Source: Pseudomonadales bacterium (lineage in GTDB: Bacteria > Pseudomonadota > Gammaproteobacteria > Pseudomonadales > Pseudohongiellaceae). Taken from it: DNA of 48,805 nt. The stretch spans positions 1 through 48,805 of the forward strand of contig JANQJM010000104.1 of the NCBI GenBank assembly GCA_028281635.1, read 5' to 3'. Every line of letters begins with the position of its first letter. Position 1 is the first letter of the stretch. Positions 1-9,795 of this stretch are shown here, piece by piece. Below the pieces are notes generated by a model, which saw only the letters and a program-made list of their open reading frames with translations, was not told the origin of the DNA and ran no database searches. The position numbers and the translations under genes are program-made.

Positions 1-2
1 TT

Positions 3-980
3 CCCCCGGCGCGGATGCCCTCCTTTTCGCCGGCCACTGCCGGCAGCGAGCGAACGGCTTACTTCGATGTTTTGCGAGCTCAGGAGTTACTGGAGACTAA
101 TCTACAGGAAGAAGAGGCTGCGCTGCGTTCGCTGGAGCAAACCCAGCAAAGAGAAGAAGTCGGTCTGGTGGCGATTACTGACGTCTATGACGCTCAGGCG
201 GCCTATGACCTGGCGCGCAATACGACAATTTTGCAACGCGATCTGCTGCAGGCACGTTTCGAAGCATTGGAAGCAATCACCGGCGAGGCTCACAGCGACA
301 TTAATGAGCTGCGGGAAGATTTTCCTATCATCGAAGTCGATGGATCACTGACAGACTGGGAAGATCAAGCAGAGGACAATAGCCTGGCCATTGCCGCTGC
401 CGAATTCACTCTCGACGCTTCAAGAAAAACCCTGAGAGCAAGAAAATCAGATCATTTACCAACCATAGCCTTCAGTGGCACATTCAACCACGACGTAACC
501 GCACCGATTGTCAATGCGGGTATCCAGATTGGTGGTGGTGCATTTGATCGGTCTGCATTGACTCTGACCGTTCAGGTACCGCTGTTTCAGGGTGGCGCAA
601 TCAACTCACGTCGCCGACAGGCTGAGTACGATGTTATTGCGGCTCAGGAATCCCTGGAGTTCACCAAGCGACAGCTTACACAGAACATCCGCAACGCCTA
701 TCGCCGGGTGAATACTGACGTACTGGTGATTGCGCAACGACAACAGTCAATTATCTCCAGCCAGACGGCTCTGGATGCAACAGAACTTGGTGCTGAGGTG
801 GGAACGCGTAACATCGTCGAAGTATTGTTGGCACGCCAGAATCTCTATCGTGCACTGAGAGATTACGCCGACGCACGATACAACTACGTGTTGGATTCAC
901 TGATCCTCAAGCAGGTTGCGGGTATCCTGACACCCCAGGACGTGGTAGAACTCAATCGTTGGTTAGCGGCTGCCGAGTAA
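3..980 (+). CDS. tolC: TolC-family outer-membrane efflux/secretion channel (5' end missing)
   Basis: This is the C-terminal two thirds of a TolC-type trimeric outer-membrane channel, which connects inner-membrane efflux pumps or type I secretion ABC transporters to the outside. The frame is open to the window edge, so the signal peptide and first helical repeat lie outside; the first in-frame ATG is at 15 but is internal. Family landmarks are the YFDVLRAQ segment, the VGLVAITDVYDAQAAYDLA segment that packs the first helical hairpin, and near the C terminus VGTRNIVEVLLARQNLYRALRDY. A full TolC is about 450-490 residues and about 320 are present. The residues before TAYFDVL fit the family poorly, so a sequencing frameshift within the first 55 bases is possible. 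It could serve the RTX/S-layer protein at the other end of the window, but nothing here links them. Confidence 0.9.
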   Translation, partial: PPARMPSFSPATAGSERTAYFDVLRAQELLETNLQEEEAALRSLEQTQQREEVGLVAITDVYDAQAAYDLARNTTILQRDLLQARFEALEAITGEAHSDINELREDFPIIEVDGSLTDWEDQAEDNSLAIAAAEFTLDASRKTLRARKSDHLPTIAFSGTFNHDVTAPIVNAGIQIGGGAFDRSALTLTVQVPLFQGGAINSRRRQAEYDVIAAQESLEFTKRQLTQNIRNAYRRVNTDVLVIAQRQQSIISSQTALDATELGAEVGTRNIVEVLLARQNLYRALRDYADARYNYVLDSLILKQVAGILTPQDVVELNRWLAAAE

Positions 981-1010
981 TCTGACAGTAAATTATTGAC
1001 GCAAAAACAA

Positions 1011-1041
1011 AAGGGCCACTGTTATGCAGTGGCCCTTTTTT
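1011..1041. terminator. Rho-independent terminator between convergent tolC and ovoA
   Basis: An 11-bp perfect stem (AAGGGCCACTG at 1011-1021, CAGTGGCCCTT at 1027-1037) with a TTATG loop is followed by a T run on the + strand and preceded by A residues. It can therefore stop both the rightward tolC transcript and the leftward ovoA transcript. Confidence 0.85.
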
Positions 1042-1060
1042 ATGTTACTGAAGACCAGGT

Positions 1061-3361
1061 CTAGGTTTTACGCCACACTGAGACCTGACTCACGATGTAT
1101 TCGTACTTACGACGATGCTCTCTGATCATAAAGGGCAGGTCTTCCTGGTGCAGCAGCTCGAAGCCAGGTAGATGGCCACCAATAGCCTGGAGAGTTGCTT
1201 CACTGCTTGCGCCATCCAGGAAATTATCCTGGCTTGTGTACTCTTCCATCCAGGTATTGGGTGATGCGATAACCAGTATGCCTCCTGTCCTGAGATAGCG
1301 ATCGGAATCGACAAATTGCGCAAGACAGTCTTGTGGATTCGATAGCCGACACAGAAGGTTACTAAGCAAGACAGCGTCGAAGGCCTGATCGCTCTGCAAC
1401 AAGGGGACAGCGTCCAAATTAGCCGCATCGCCCTGTACAAAATCGATATGGTCTGTAGCCAGTTGGTTTTCGATGTTGGCTACCAGATCGGTTCGATATC
1501 GACCGGTATCCCAGCGCGAATATCCAAGTTGTTTGTTGATGCGAAGCGTTTCAGCGGCGTCAATAAAGGCATCACTGTAATCCAAACCAATGACATGTTC
1601 GAAACTCCTGGCGAGTTCGAAACTGGCCCGTCCGACTGCACATCCAAGGTCCAGTACTTTTTGCGAGTTGGTGCTGTGTTCATTGAGCAGTTCAACAGTG
1701 CGGGTAATCAAATTTTGCACGCTTGGGAACTCTATCGACGAAGCGAGTTCATCATCCCGCTGCTCACTCACCGAGCCGAAATGAAACAATAAATACTGAT
1801 TTACTACTTCGTCGGTATCGTACTTGTCGCCTTTCTTGGCAGCGGCGGTCGTATCTTGAACGACACGGAAACCCGCATGCTGAAAGAAGTGTGGACGGAA
1901 ATGAAAACGCGACCAGATACTGGCCTCATCGCCGGTACTGATAAATGAACCACCAAGTATCATCTGATGTTCGCCGTCGAAACAGGGCGTACTGAAGTCT
2001 GTATAGTAAGGATGAATCTCAAATTCTGGCAGGGGATGGAAAGGATCTTCGCACCACTGCCAGACGTTACCAAAGCTATCGTGAAATCCCTTGCTGTTTG
2101 CCGGCAGCGCATCAACCGCAGATTCACTCCCCCAGCGCAGGTTGTGATTGATTGCTGCCGACTGTTCGGCCTGCATCACGTAATCCAGCTCAACTACATA
2201 GCTGTTAGCTGATTGCTCAACCCCTGCCTTGCCCAGCGACGAATCTCTGATGGCAAGATGCTCACTCTCCTGTAACAAACGATAAGGCAATTTCGCATCA
2301 TCGAGTTCACTTAACCAGGCACAGTAAGCTTTGGCTTCATAAAAGTTGACCACGGCAGGCCAACTCCATTGCATTGGAATCTCAGCGAAGGTTGTACGGA
2401 GTTTGAAACGATGAGAACCGGCAGGCCCATCCTGTACCCAGAAAGTGGGCCATTTCACATTGCGAAACTGGCGCCAGCCCCAGCCAGATTCTGACCAGTA
2501 CTTTCTTTGTTCATAGCCACCTGCCTTGACGAAGCGATGAAATTCACCATTGCTGATTAAATGCTTGCTGGCACGGAAACTATTCACCTCGCGTGAATCG
2601 CTGCCGTATTCATTGTCCCAGCCAAAACTCGGCCACTGCGCGGGTTTGCCCAGAGTTACAGTGCCTGTATCAACATCAATGAGCGCGTTGACAGGGAAGT
2701 CCCTTCCCTCTTGGGGTTCGTGATTCTGATCCATTGGTTCAGACAGCCACTCCGGCCACTGATCAGGATGCTTCACGTATTCAAGTGGCAATTCCCGGAT
2801 GAGAACTGAAGACGTTTCCAGATGAATACGCTCGTGTTCAAATCCCATGGCCAAAGACCAGGCAGGAGAAGACTGTGTTATGGGTTCATCCAGCGATGGA
2901 TGAGTCTTGATAATGTTCCGTACCAAGTCATAGACCTGGCGACGGTAAGCACGTACCTCACTCAGTGAAGGCCATACATCTTGTTCACCTTCATGCAAGT
3001 CATCCCAATTCATTTCGTCAACACCAGTCTCGAATAACAATTCGAACTCCTGATTAACCGGTGTATCTATCAAGTTACTCACCAGTAATTTATTGACGTA
3101 AAAGCAAACCGGGTGGGCATAGTAGAAAACCAAAGGATGGCGGGTTTTGTGATATGGCCTGACATAGAAGGCCTTGTCGCTGGCGAGCGCAGAAAACAAT
3201 TGTTCTGTGAGAGCCCAGGTGTTTTCAAAATAAGCGAGAACAGCTTCTCTACCACTCGATAGATGGAGTAGTGGTAGTGAGGAATACTCCGCTGCACTAT
3301 TGGCGTCAGCGTCAGTTACATTACCCTGCGCTACTGCTTGCAGGTTGTCGATTCCAGACAT
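1061..3361 (-). CDS. ovoA: OvoA: 5-histidylcysteine sulfoxide synthase / mercaptohistidine N-methyltransferase (ovothiol A biosynthesis)
   Basis: This bifunctional cytosolic enzyme of ovothiol biosynthesis uses non-heme iron to join cysteine to C5 of histidine with O2, then methylates the imidazole nitrogen using SAM. Domain order at 766 aa is typical of OvoA: a DinB-like iron-binding domain (about 35-190), a formylglycine-generating-enzyme-like sulfoxide synthase domain (about 220-510), and a C-terminal Rossmann methyltransferase with VLDLGCAVGRAS as motif I. The HERIHLE motif gives His176, His180 and Glu182 (HX3HXE). With His83 in FYYAHPVCFY this fits the three-histidine iron site known from EgtB/OvoA. 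The C-terminal methyltransferase and the OvoA-like N terminus favour OvoA over EgtB. It is divergent from a PLP aminotransferase, and no obvious OvoB lyase is adjacent. Confidence 0.93.
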   Translation of the reverse strand: MSGIDNLQAVAQGNVTDADANSAAEYSSLPLLHLSSGREAVLAYFENTWALTEQLFSALASDKAFYVRPYHKTRHPLVFYYAHPVCFYVNKLLVSNLIDTPVNQEFELLFETGVDEMNWDDLHEGEQDVWPSLSEVRAYRRQVYDLVRNIIKTHPSLDEPITQSSPAWSLAMGFEHERIHLETSSVLIRELPLEYVKHPDQWPEWLSEPMDQNHEPQEGRDFPVNALIDVDTGTVTLGKPAQWPSFGWDNEYGSDSREVNSFRASKHLISNGEFHRFVKAGGYEQRKYWSESGWGWRQFRNVKWPTFWVQDGPAGSHRFKLRTTFAEIPMQWSWPAVVNFYEAKAYCAWLSELDDAKLPYRLLQESEHLAIRDSSLGKAGVEQSANSYVVELDYVMQAEQSAAINHNLRWGSESAVDALPANSKGFHDSFGNVWQWCEDPFHPLPEFEIHPYYTDFSTPCFDGEHQMILGGSFISTGDEASIWSRFHFRPHFFQHAGFRVVQDTTAAAKKGDKYDTDEVVNQYLLFHFGSVSEQRDDELASSIEFPSVQNLITRTVELLNEHSTNSQKVLDLGCAVGRASFELARSFEHVIGLDYSDAFIDAAETLRINKQLGYSRWDTGRYRTDLVANIENQLATDHIDFVQGDAANLDAVPLLQSDQAFDAVLLSNLLCRLSNPQDCLAQFVDSDRYLRTGGILVIASPNTWMEEYTSQDNFLDGASSEATLQAIGGHLPGFELLHQEDLPFMIREHRRKYEYIVSQVSVWRKT

Positions 3362-3506
3362 AGTGGATTCCTTATTGGCTCGTCAGCCTAATCAGTTAAA
3401 ATTAGCGTGTTAGTTCGTAGCTGGGCTTGGTTTGTGGACTTCTTGAGAGCGCCCCGTTAGTGCTCGTCAGTTGATTAAGCTTCAGACCGACCTTAGGGGA
3501 TTCATA

Positions 3507-4646
3507 TTGCAAAGTAAATTACCTGCCGTTGGTACTACCATTTTTACGGTGATGTCAAAAATGGCTCAGGATCATGGTGCCATTAATTTGTCTCAGGGAT
3601 TTCCAGATTTCGAATGCCCTGACCGCCTGAAAGAACTTGTGATTCATTATCTCAATGACCACAAGAATCAATATCCGCCCATGGCAGGAATTCCTTTATT
3701 ACGTCAGGAGATCGCGAATAAGATCAGTTCACTTTACGGTTATACAGCCGACCCGGAATCCCAGATTACCGTAACTTCCGGTGCGACAGAGGCTTTGTTT
3801 GATGCCGTACAGGCCGTTGTCCACCAGGGCGATGAAGTCATTATGTTCGACCCCGCCTACGATTCCTATGAACCTGCTGTAGCAATGGCTGGTGGGGTGT
3901 CGGTTCGACTCTCACTGCGCCTGCCCGATTACAGTGTGGACTGGGATAAGGTTGCGGATGCAATTACTGAGCGCACCCGCATGATCATCATTAACTCACC
4001 ACATAACCCTTGTGGTGTCATCCTCAAGAAACATGATCTCGATGCTTTAGCTGCACTCATTGAGAACCGCAATATCACAGTGCTTTCGGATGAAGTCTAT
4101 GAGCATATGGTCTATGACGATCAGAGACATTGCAGTGTCCTGAGTCATCCGATATTGAAAGAAAGAAGCTTTGCCGTGTTTTCCTTCGGTAAAACCTACC
4201 ATGTGACCGGTTGGAAACTGGCCTATTGTGTAGCGAACCCAAAACTCACAGCCGAGTTTCGAAAGGTCCATCAGTTCGTCACTTTCACTACTACTAGTTT
4301 TTTACAGTACGCCATTGCCGACTTTATGGCTGAATGTCCCGAGCCCGCCACCGAACTCGCTGGTTTCTATCAAAATAAACGCGACACTTTCTTTGAACTG
4401 ATGCGACCCTCAAGATTTAAGCTGAGCCCTTCGAATGGTACTTACTTTCAACTCGCCGACTACAGCGAAATCAGTGATAAAGACGACATGGCGTTCGTCA
4501 CTGAGCTTACCCAGGAAAAAGGAGTTGCCGCGATTCCTCTCACCCCTTTTTACCGTGAAGCACCAGGAACTTCGATTGTACGCTTTTGCTTTTGTAAAGA
4601 TGACGCCACGCTGGAGCAGGCGGCTGAGATCCTCTGCCAACTCTGA
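3507..4646 (+). CDS. PLP-dependent aminotransferase, methionine aminotransferase (YbdL)-like
   Basis: Fold-type I aminotransferase of the YbdL/kynurenine aminotransferase group, which transfers the amino group of methionine or aromatic amino acids to 2-oxo acids. The sequence shows INLSQGFPDF near the N terminus, the PLP-contacting INSPHNPCG segment, LSDEVYEHMVYD, and SFGKTYHVTGWK, whose first lysine should form the Schiff base. An upstream TTG at 3471 is in frame. I prefer the TTG at 3507 because TAGGGGA lies about 7 bases before it and the protein then begins QSKLPAVGTTIF, where YbdL homologues begin. The gene is followed by queG with a 3-base gap. Being divergent from ovoA, a role in sulfur amino acid handling or in the OvoB C-S lyase step is conceivable, but the family assignment points to transamination. 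Confidence 0.85.
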   Translation: MQSKLPAVGTTIFTVMSKMAQDHGAINLSQGFPDFECPDRLKELVIHYLNDHKNQYPPMAGIPLLRQEIANKISSLYGYTADPESQITVTSGATEALFDAVQAVVHQGDEVIMFDPAYDSYEPAVAMAGGVSVRLSLRLPDYSVDWDKVADAITERTRMIIINSPHNPCGVILKKHDLDALAALIENRNITVLSDEVYEHMVYDDQRHCSVLSHPILKERSFAVFSFGKTYHVTGWKLAYCVANPKLTAEFRKVHQFVTFTTTSFLQYAIADFMAECPEPATELAGFYQNKRDTFFELMRPSRFKLSPSNGTYFQLADYSEISDKDDMAFVTELTQEKGVAAIPLTPFYREAPGTSIVRFCFCKDDATLEQAAEILCQL

Positions 4647-4649
4647 TCG

Positions 4650-5708
4650 ATGAGCCAAGCTGATATTGACCTCAACACATTGGCCAGTGACATAAAACAC
4701 TGGGGAGCTGAACTGGGTTTTCAGCAAGTCGCCATCAGTGACACCGATCTTTCCGATTATCATCATTCCTATAAACAGTGGTTAAGCAACGGTTTCCATG
4801 GCGCCATGAGCTACATGGAGGAAAACCAGGAAAAGAGATTACAGCCGGACCAGTTGCATCCTGGTACGCTGCGAGTCATCAGTGTGCGAATGGACTATGC
4901 GCTGGAGCGTGAGAACTCTTTGGCACCCCTGCGAAACCGCAACAGAGCCTATATCGCTCGTTATGCCCGAGGTCGTGACTACCACAAACTTATCCGCAAA
5001 CGATTGCAGGCTCTGGCAGACAGGATTCAGAATGCTATCGGGGAGTTCGGTTATAGAGCGTTCGTCGATAGCGCACCGGTACTGGAGCGCGCCATGGCTG
5101 AACGATCAGGCCTGGGCTGGATAGGCAAGAACACCATGCTTATAAACAAGCGTGCCGGCTCCTGGTTTTTTTTGGGTGAGCTTTTTACTGATATTCCACT
5201 ACCAATTGATTCTGCAGACAGGGACCACTGCGGTAGCTGTAGAGCATGCCTTGATATATGTCCCACGGACGCCTTTGTCAGCGCTAAACAGATGGACGCC
5301 ACTCGCTGCATTTCCTATCTGACCATCGAGCTGAGAACTGCGATCCCCATCGAGTTTCGGAAAGCCATGGGCAATCGGGTATTTGGTTGTGACGACTGCC
5401 AGCTTGTGTGCCCATGGAACAAGTTCACCAGGCTAAGCGGGGAAGCTGACTTCTCTCCTCGTCATGGTCTGGATGATTCTGATCTGGTTGATTTGTTTGG
5501 CTGGAATGAACAGGAATTCCTGCAACGCACTGAAGGCTCACCAATTCGGCGTATTGGTTATGAGTGCTGGCAGAGAAACCTTGCGGTGGGATTAGGCAAT
5601 GCAGAGACTTCCGAAAGAATCGTGGCAGCACTGCGGGACCGATTGCACCAGAGTTCCCCGATGGTGCGAGAGCATATAGAGTGGGCACTGCAGCAGCATG
5701 GTGAGTGA
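4650..5708 (+). CDS. queG: Epoxyqueuosine reductase QueG
   Basis: Catalyses the last step of queuosine tRNA modification, cobalamin-dependent reduction of epoxyqueuosine to queuosine at the wobble position of GUN anticodons. At 352 aa the length is normal. The N-terminal half carries the cobalamin-binding segment typical of QueG (FHGAMSYMEEN, the ARGRDYHK region, SAPVLERAMAERSGLGWIGKN). The C-terminal half has two ferredoxin-like cysteine clusters, CGSCRACLDICP and CDDCQLVCPW, that bind two 4Fe-4S clusters. A HEAT-like helical tail follows. It starts 3 bases after the aminotransferase, probably on one transcript, and is convergent with orn. The neighbourhood queG/orn/rsgA/psd is a conserved gammaproteobacterial block. 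Confidence 0.96.
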   Translation: MSQADIDLNTLASDIKHWGAELGFQQVAISDTDLSDYHHSYKQWLSNGFHGAMSYMEENQEKRLQPDQLHPGTLRVISVRMDYALERENSLAPLRNRNRAYIARYARGRDYHKLIRKRLQALADRIQNAIGEFGYRAFVDSAPVLERAMAERSGLGWIGKNTMLINKRAGSWFFLGELFTDIPLPIDSADRDHCGSCRACLDICPTDAFVSAKQMDATRCISYLTIELRTAIPIEFRKAMGNRVFGCDDCQLVCPWNKFTRLSGEADFSPRHGLDDSDLVDLFGWNEQEFLQRTEGSPIRRIGYECWQRNLAVGLGNAETSERIVAALRDRLHQSSPMVREHIEWALQQHGE

Positions 5709-5713
5709 CTAAA

Positions 5714-6256
5714 CTATTTGAGAATAAAGTGCTCTCGATAGTATTTTAATTCGTTCACCGAATCCTTGATGTCTTCCATTGCCTGATGAGTACCCTGCTT
5801 CGCCAGGCCACTCTGGATTTCTGGTTTCCAGCGACGGGCCAGTTCCTTCAACGTGCTGACATCGAGATTCCGATAGTGAAAGAATGCTTCCAACTTCGGC
5901 ATATAGTTCGCAAGAAATCGCCGATCCTGACAGATACTGTTCCCACACATGGGTGATGTGTTGGGATCCACATATTGTGAGAGAAACTCGATGGTCTGGC
6001 GTTCCGCTTCCGCCTCATCAATATCGGAGTTTTTTACTCTCTCGATCAACCCAGAGGCGCCATGATGTTGTTGATTCCACTCATCCATCCCATCCAGCAG
6101 GCTGGTTTCCTGTTTGACTGCGAGTGCCGGGCCTTCTGCCAACAGATTGAGCTGTGAATCCGTAACCAGGGTAGCGATTTCAATAATTCGGTCAGACTCA
6201 GGTATGAGTCCGGTCATCTCCAAATCAATCCAGATGAGATTAAGCTGCTTGTCCAT
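5714..6256 (-). CDS. orn: Oligoribonuclease (DEDDh 3'-5' exonuclease)
   Basis: Degrades RNA dinucleotides to mononucleotides, including pGpG, the end product of c-di-GMP breakdown. The open frame extends upstream to 6340, but the start at 6256 gives [17 protein letters not shown], the canonical N terminus, and 180 aa, matching the family length. The catalytic DEDDh residues are visible: WIDLEMTG (Asp, Glu) at the start, ICQDRRFL in the middle, and [11 protein letters not shown] near the C terminus, with His and Asp. It is divergent from rsgA. Its stop lies 5 bases beyond the stop of queG, so the two transcripts collide or share a terminator that I cannot see. Confidence 0.96.
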   Translation of the reverse strand: MDKQLNLIWIDLEMTGLIPESDRIIEIATLVTDSQLNLLAEGPALAVKQETSLLDGMDEWNQQHHGASGLIERVKNSDIDEAEAERQTIEFLSQYVDPNTSPMCGNSICQDRRFLANYMPKLEAFFHYRNLDVSTLKELARRWKPEIQSGLAKQGTHQAMEDIKDSVNELKYYREHFILK

Positions 6257-6366
6257 GAACGTTGATCTTTTGCTTGGGTATATCGAGAACCAGGAAACAG
6301 CCGTGATTGTAGCAAAGCTCTCCAAGGCGGAATATGCCATAATTCTCGCGATATCCGGGCTGGTGA

Positions 6367-7362
6367 ATGAGCAAACGTAGACTCAGCAAACAACAGCAGA
6401 CGCGCATTAGCGCCAATCAACAGAAGCGGCTAATCGACGATGGTGCAGCTAGCACTGCCACATATAACAATTGTAATGGTCGGGTAATAAGTCACTACGG
6501 CCAACAGTTGGATGTGGAATCGCTGGACGCAGAGACCTCAGGCAGGGTTTACCGCTGTCATCAACGCACCAATTTGCCCGACCTGGTTACCGGCGACTAT
6601 GTGGTTTGGGAACAAGAAACTGATGAAACCGGAATAATCCTTGCGCTTGGGGAAAGGACCAATCTCTTCAGCCGACCGGGTTTTGCAGGGAAGCTGAAGT
6701 CAGTCGCAGCGAATCTGGATGTGGTGGTCATAGTGGTTGCTGCCGCGCCCCAGGCATTCATGAACCTGATCGATCGCTATCTGGTTGCAGTCGGTGCAAT
6801 TGGACTCGAGAGTATTTTGGTTCTCAACAAAAGTGATCTTATCAATGACAGCAATGCTTCCGAGTTGGAAGCACTACTCTCAGTGTATCGGGAATTGAAT
6901 TTTCCGGTGTTGCGCGTGTCCGCCAAGCAGGGAGAAGGTATGGAGGCGCTGAAGGAAACACTGGCAGGAAAAACTACTGTGCTGGTTGGGCAGTCCGGTG
7001 TAGGCAAATCCTCCCTGATAAATCGCCTTGGTGGTGAGACATTGGCGGAAACCGGCGAACTCTCTGTAGCCCATGCAAAAGGAACGCACACAACTACTAC
7101 TGCGCGGCTGTTCCATCTTCCCGGTTTCGATTTGATCGATTCCCCGGGTATCAGGGAATTCGAGTTGGGGCACATAGAACCTGAGCAGGTTGTGGTAGCT
7201 TTTCCAGAAATCCAGTCCCATGCTGAGCACTGCAAATTTCGTGACTGCAAACACGGTAGCGAACCCGGCTGTGAAGTGCGCGAAGCAGTGGCCAGGGGGT
7301 TAATCCATCCGGATCGCATGCAAAGCTATGAACAAATAGTTCGCAGTATCACAGCGGTTTAA
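6367..7362 (+). CDS. rsgA: Ribosome small-subunit-dependent GTPase RsgA
   Basis: Circularly permuted GTPase that checks late 30S ribosomal subunit maturation. Order along the 331 aa: an OB-fold (about 40-110), the permuted G domain with G4 NKSD, G5 SAKQG, G1 [14 protein letters not shown] and G3 DSPG, then a zinc-knuckle domain with [14 protein letters not shown]. The T-rich switch ([11 protein letters not shown]) is present. All motifs look intact. It lies in the conserved orn/rsgA/psd neighbourhood, here with a sulfurtransferase gene inserted before psd. Confidence 0.96.
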   Translation: MSKRRLSKQQQTRISANQQKRLIDDGAASTATYNNCNGRVISHYGQQLDVESLDAETSGRVYRCHQRTNLPDLVTGDYVVWEQETDETGIILALGERTNLFSRPGFAGKLKSVAANLDVVVIVVAAAPQAFMNLIDRYLVAVGAIGLESILVLNKSDLINDSNASELEALLSVYRELNFPVLRVSAKQGEGMEALKETLAGKTTVLVGQSGVGKSSLINRLGGETLAETGELSVAHAKGTHTTTTARLFHLPGFDLIDSPGIREFELGHIEPEQVVVAFPEIQSHAEHCKFRDCKHGSEPGCEVREAVARGLIHPDRMQSYEQIVRSITAV

Positions 7363-7389
7363 GTATCCCCAAGTGATACACTTAGCGGC

Positions 7390-8217
7390 ATGACAAGCGA
7401 TCCTTTACCATTAATCATTGAACCCGAAACCCTGCAAGCACTGCTGCCAGATGACGATTTGATTCTGGTTGCAGTGTGCAGTGCTCAAATTTACAACTCT
7501 GGCCACCTCCCCGGTTCGCTGTTAATTGAGCCTGCCGAACTGGTTAGTGGTATTAAACCGGCTACCGGCAAAATACCCAGTGCCGACAGATTGAGCGCCC
7601 TGTGTTCCCGTATTGGTCTAACTGCTGACAAACAGGTTGTCGCCTACGATGATGAAGGTGGCGGTTGGGCTGGCCGTCTGATCTGGACGTTGGATGTTTT
7701 GGGTCATCAGAAGTCGTCCTATCTCAATGGTGGACTGATCGCCTGGGCGAGAGCTGGTTTTGCGCTTGATGATCAAATTCCAAGTGTTGTCGCGACTGAA
7801 TTCACTGCCCACATCGATCATGGGCAAATTGCCCAGCAAGCGGATGTGCTGCAACAAATCGGTTCAGACAACACCGTGGTCTGGGACGCCAGAGCCAAAC
7901 AGGAATATGACGGAGTCAAAGTCACCGCATTGCGCAATGGGCACATCCCAGGTGCAGTAAACCTGGACTGGTTAGATCTGATGGACAGAGATAACGACCT
8001 TCGCCTCAAGCCCCTCACAGAGATAAGCCAGACTTTGGAATCTATGGGCGTGAGCAAAGACAAAACAATCATCACCCATTGCCAGACCCACCACCGGTCT
8101 GGCCTGACTTATCTGGTAGGCAAAGCCCTGGGCCTTAATATCAAGGCCTATGACGGAAGCTGGTCGGAGTGGGGAAATGCGGACGATACGCCAATCGAAA
8201 CCTCTGCGAACCCCTGA
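7390..8217 (+). CDS. Two-domain rhodanese sulfurtransferase
   Basis: SseA/TST-type sulfurtransferase with two tandem rhodanese domains. The N-terminal domain (about 1-125) is inactive and the C-terminal domain (about 145-270) carries the catalytic cysteine in THCQTHHRSG. Conserved family pieces are YNSGHLPGS, VVAYDDEGGGWAGRL and WDARAKQEYDGVKVTALRNGHIPGA. The active-site loop CQTHHRS differs from the CGSGVTA loop of 3-mercaptopyruvate sulfurtransferases and the CRKGVTA loop of classic thiosulfate sulfurtransferases. The sulfur donor is therefore uncertain. It sits 27 bases after rsgA and 8 bases before psd, so it is very likely co-transcribed with them. Confidence 0.88.
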   Translation: MTSDPLPLIIEPETLQALLPDDDLILVAVCSAQIYNSGHLPGSLLIEPAELVSGIKPATGKIPSADRLSALCSRIGLTADKQVVAYDDEGGGWAGRLIWTLDVLGHQKSSYLNGGLIAWARAGFALDDQIPSVVATEFTAHIDHGQIAQQADVLQQIGSDNTVVWDARAKQEYDGVKVTALRNGHIPGAVNLDWLDLMDRDNDLRLKPLTEISQTLESMGVSKDKTIITHCQTHHRSGLTYLVGKALGLNIKAYDGSWSEWGNADDTPIETSANP

Positions 8218-8225
8218 CCCAATAG

Positions 8226-9104
8226 ATGTCCCGCCTGTTTGTTTTTCTTCAATATCTGTTGCCGCATCATGGCCTGTCTCGCCTGACCGGATTTTTCGCC
8301 AGTGGCGCCTTCCTGAAAAACAGCCTGATTCGCTTATTCATCAAGCGATATAGGGTCGACCTCAGTGAAGCGGAAATTTCTGAAGTGAACGACTTCGAAA
8401 ACTTCAATGCGTTCTTTACCCGCGCTCTTAAACCAGGTGTGCGCCCATTAGCACAGGAGTCCCATGGGATTTTATGCCCTGCTGATGGTGCAGTAAGTGA
8501 AATAGGCGCTATAGAAGAAGATAGAATTCTGCAGGCTAAAGGTCGTCACTACACAACAGCACAACTGCTGGGTGATGAAGAGATGGCCGAGCGATTTTAC
8601 GGCGGCAGCTTTGCCACTATTTACTTATCTCCCCGTGACTATCATCGAGTTCACATGCCGCTGGAGGGGAAACTGGTCAAGACTCTCTATGTGCCGGGTA
8701 AGCTGTTTTCGGTAAACCGGGTCACAGCCAATAAGGTGGAAAATTTGTTCGCTCGTAACGAACGTCTGGTGTGCCTGTTTGAGACGCCGGCCGGGGCCAT
8801 GGCAGTAGTCTTGGTGGGAGCCATGATCGTCGCTGGCATTGAAACTGTATGGGCCGGACAAGTGTGTCCAAATCGAGAGCGTAACATCAAGCAGACTGAC
8901 TACCTGAATCATTCACCACCAGTGCAATTAGCGACTGGTGCAGAACTTGGCCGCTTTAAGTTGGGTTCAACTGCAATTGTGCTCTTCGAACCTGATAGTG
9001 TGCAGCTCGAAACAGGATTAATGGCGGATGTTCCCGTACAAATGGGACAACTCCTGGCGCGCTATTCCCAACAGGCAGAGAGCGAGCAATCAGCCGAAAG
9101 CTAA
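8226..9104 (+). CDS. psd: Phosphatidylserine decarboxylase proenzyme
   Basis: Inner-membrane-associated enzyme that decarboxylates phosphatidylserine to phosphatidylethanolamine. The 292-aa proenzyme matches the family length and cleaves itself between Gly and Ser of the LGST motif, seen in [13 protein letters not shown], to make the pyruvoyl cofactor. Other signatures are [26 protein letters not shown] and the [11 protein letters not shown] segment. It begins 8 bases after the rhodanese stop and is followed 19 bases later by rpiA. Confidence 0.96.
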   Translation: MSRLFVFLQYLLPHHGLSRLTGFFASGAFLKNSLIRLFIKRYRVDLSEAEISEVNDFENFNAFFTRALKPGVRPLAQESHGILCPADGAVSEIGAIEEDRILQAKGRHYTTAQLLGDEEMAERFYGGSFATIYLSPRDYHRVHMPLEGKLVKTLYVPGKLFSVNRVTANKVENLFARNERLVCLFETPAGAMAVVLVGAMIVAGIETVWAGQVCPNRERNIKQTDYLNHSPPVQLATGAELGRFKLGSTAIVLFEPDSVQLETGLMADVPVQMGQLLARYSQQAESEQSAES

Positions 9105-9123
9105 ATCACAGGAAACACTAAAA

Positions 9124-9795
9124 ATGACCCAGGATGAATTGAAGCAGGCAGTGGCAAAAGCCGCCTTTGAATATGTTGAGAGTCGATTGGAAGACGACAT
9201 GATTATCGGTGTCGGTACTGGCTCCACGGCGAACTATTTCATCGATGAACTGGGCACGATTGCGCATCGACTGGCCGGGACAGTAGCCAGTTCAGAAGAG
9301 ACTGCGCGCCGACTCAAAGAGCATAATATTCCTGTTTACGATCTCAATAGCAGCGGCATTCTGGACATCTATGTGGATGGGGCTGATGAATCGAACCATC
9401 ACCTGCATCTCATTAAGGGTGGCGGTGCCGCGCTAACGCGGGAAAAAATTATTGCCGCTGCTTCCAGAGAATTCGTCTGCATAGCCGACGAGTCCAAACT
9501 CGTGAAAGTGCTGGGGGAATTCCCTCTACCAGTAGAAGTAATACCCATGGCTCGCAGCCATGTAGCCAGACAAATCGTCAAGCTGGGCGGCGACCCGGTT
9601 TATCGGGAAGCTTGTGTCACTGATAATGGCAACCACATCCTCGATGTCTACAACCTGGAAATCCTGGAGCCCCGCAAGCTGGAACACGATCTCAATCAGG
9701 TGACCGGTGTGGTGACCAATGGGCTGTTTGCTGAGCGCGGAGCCGATCTCCTATTGCTGGGCACAGCAAATGGAGTCGAGACAATCAAACCTTGA
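9124..9795 (+). CDS. rpiA: Ribose-5-phosphate isomerase A
   Basis: Interconverts ribose 5-phosphate and ribulose 5-phosphate in the pentose phosphate pathway. The open frame extends to 9028, overlapping psd. The ATG at 9124 is chosen because CAGGAAA precedes it and [18 protein letters not shown] is the canonical N terminus, giving 223 aa. Motifs: [16 protein letters not shown] (phosphate loop), [17 protein letters not shown] with the catalytic aspartates, and [12 protein letters not shown]. Its neighbours csp, D2HGDH and serA match Pseudomonas-like synteny. Confidence 0.96.
   Translation: MTQDELKQAVAKAAFEYVESRLEDDMIIGVGTGSTANYFIDELGTIAHRLAGTVASSEETARRLKEHNIPVYDLNSSGILDIYVDGADESNHHLHLIKGGGAALTREKIIAAASREFVCIADESKLVKVLGEFPLPVEVIPMARSHVARQIVKLGGDPVYREACVTDNGNHILDVYNLEILEPRKLEHDLNQVTGVVTNGLFAERGADLLLLGTANGVETIKP

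Noticed and set aside
1..55. A frameshift at the left edge of tolC
   Set aside because: The residues before TAYFDVL fit poorly, but with only 18 codons and a window edge the evidence is too thin to call a pseudogene.
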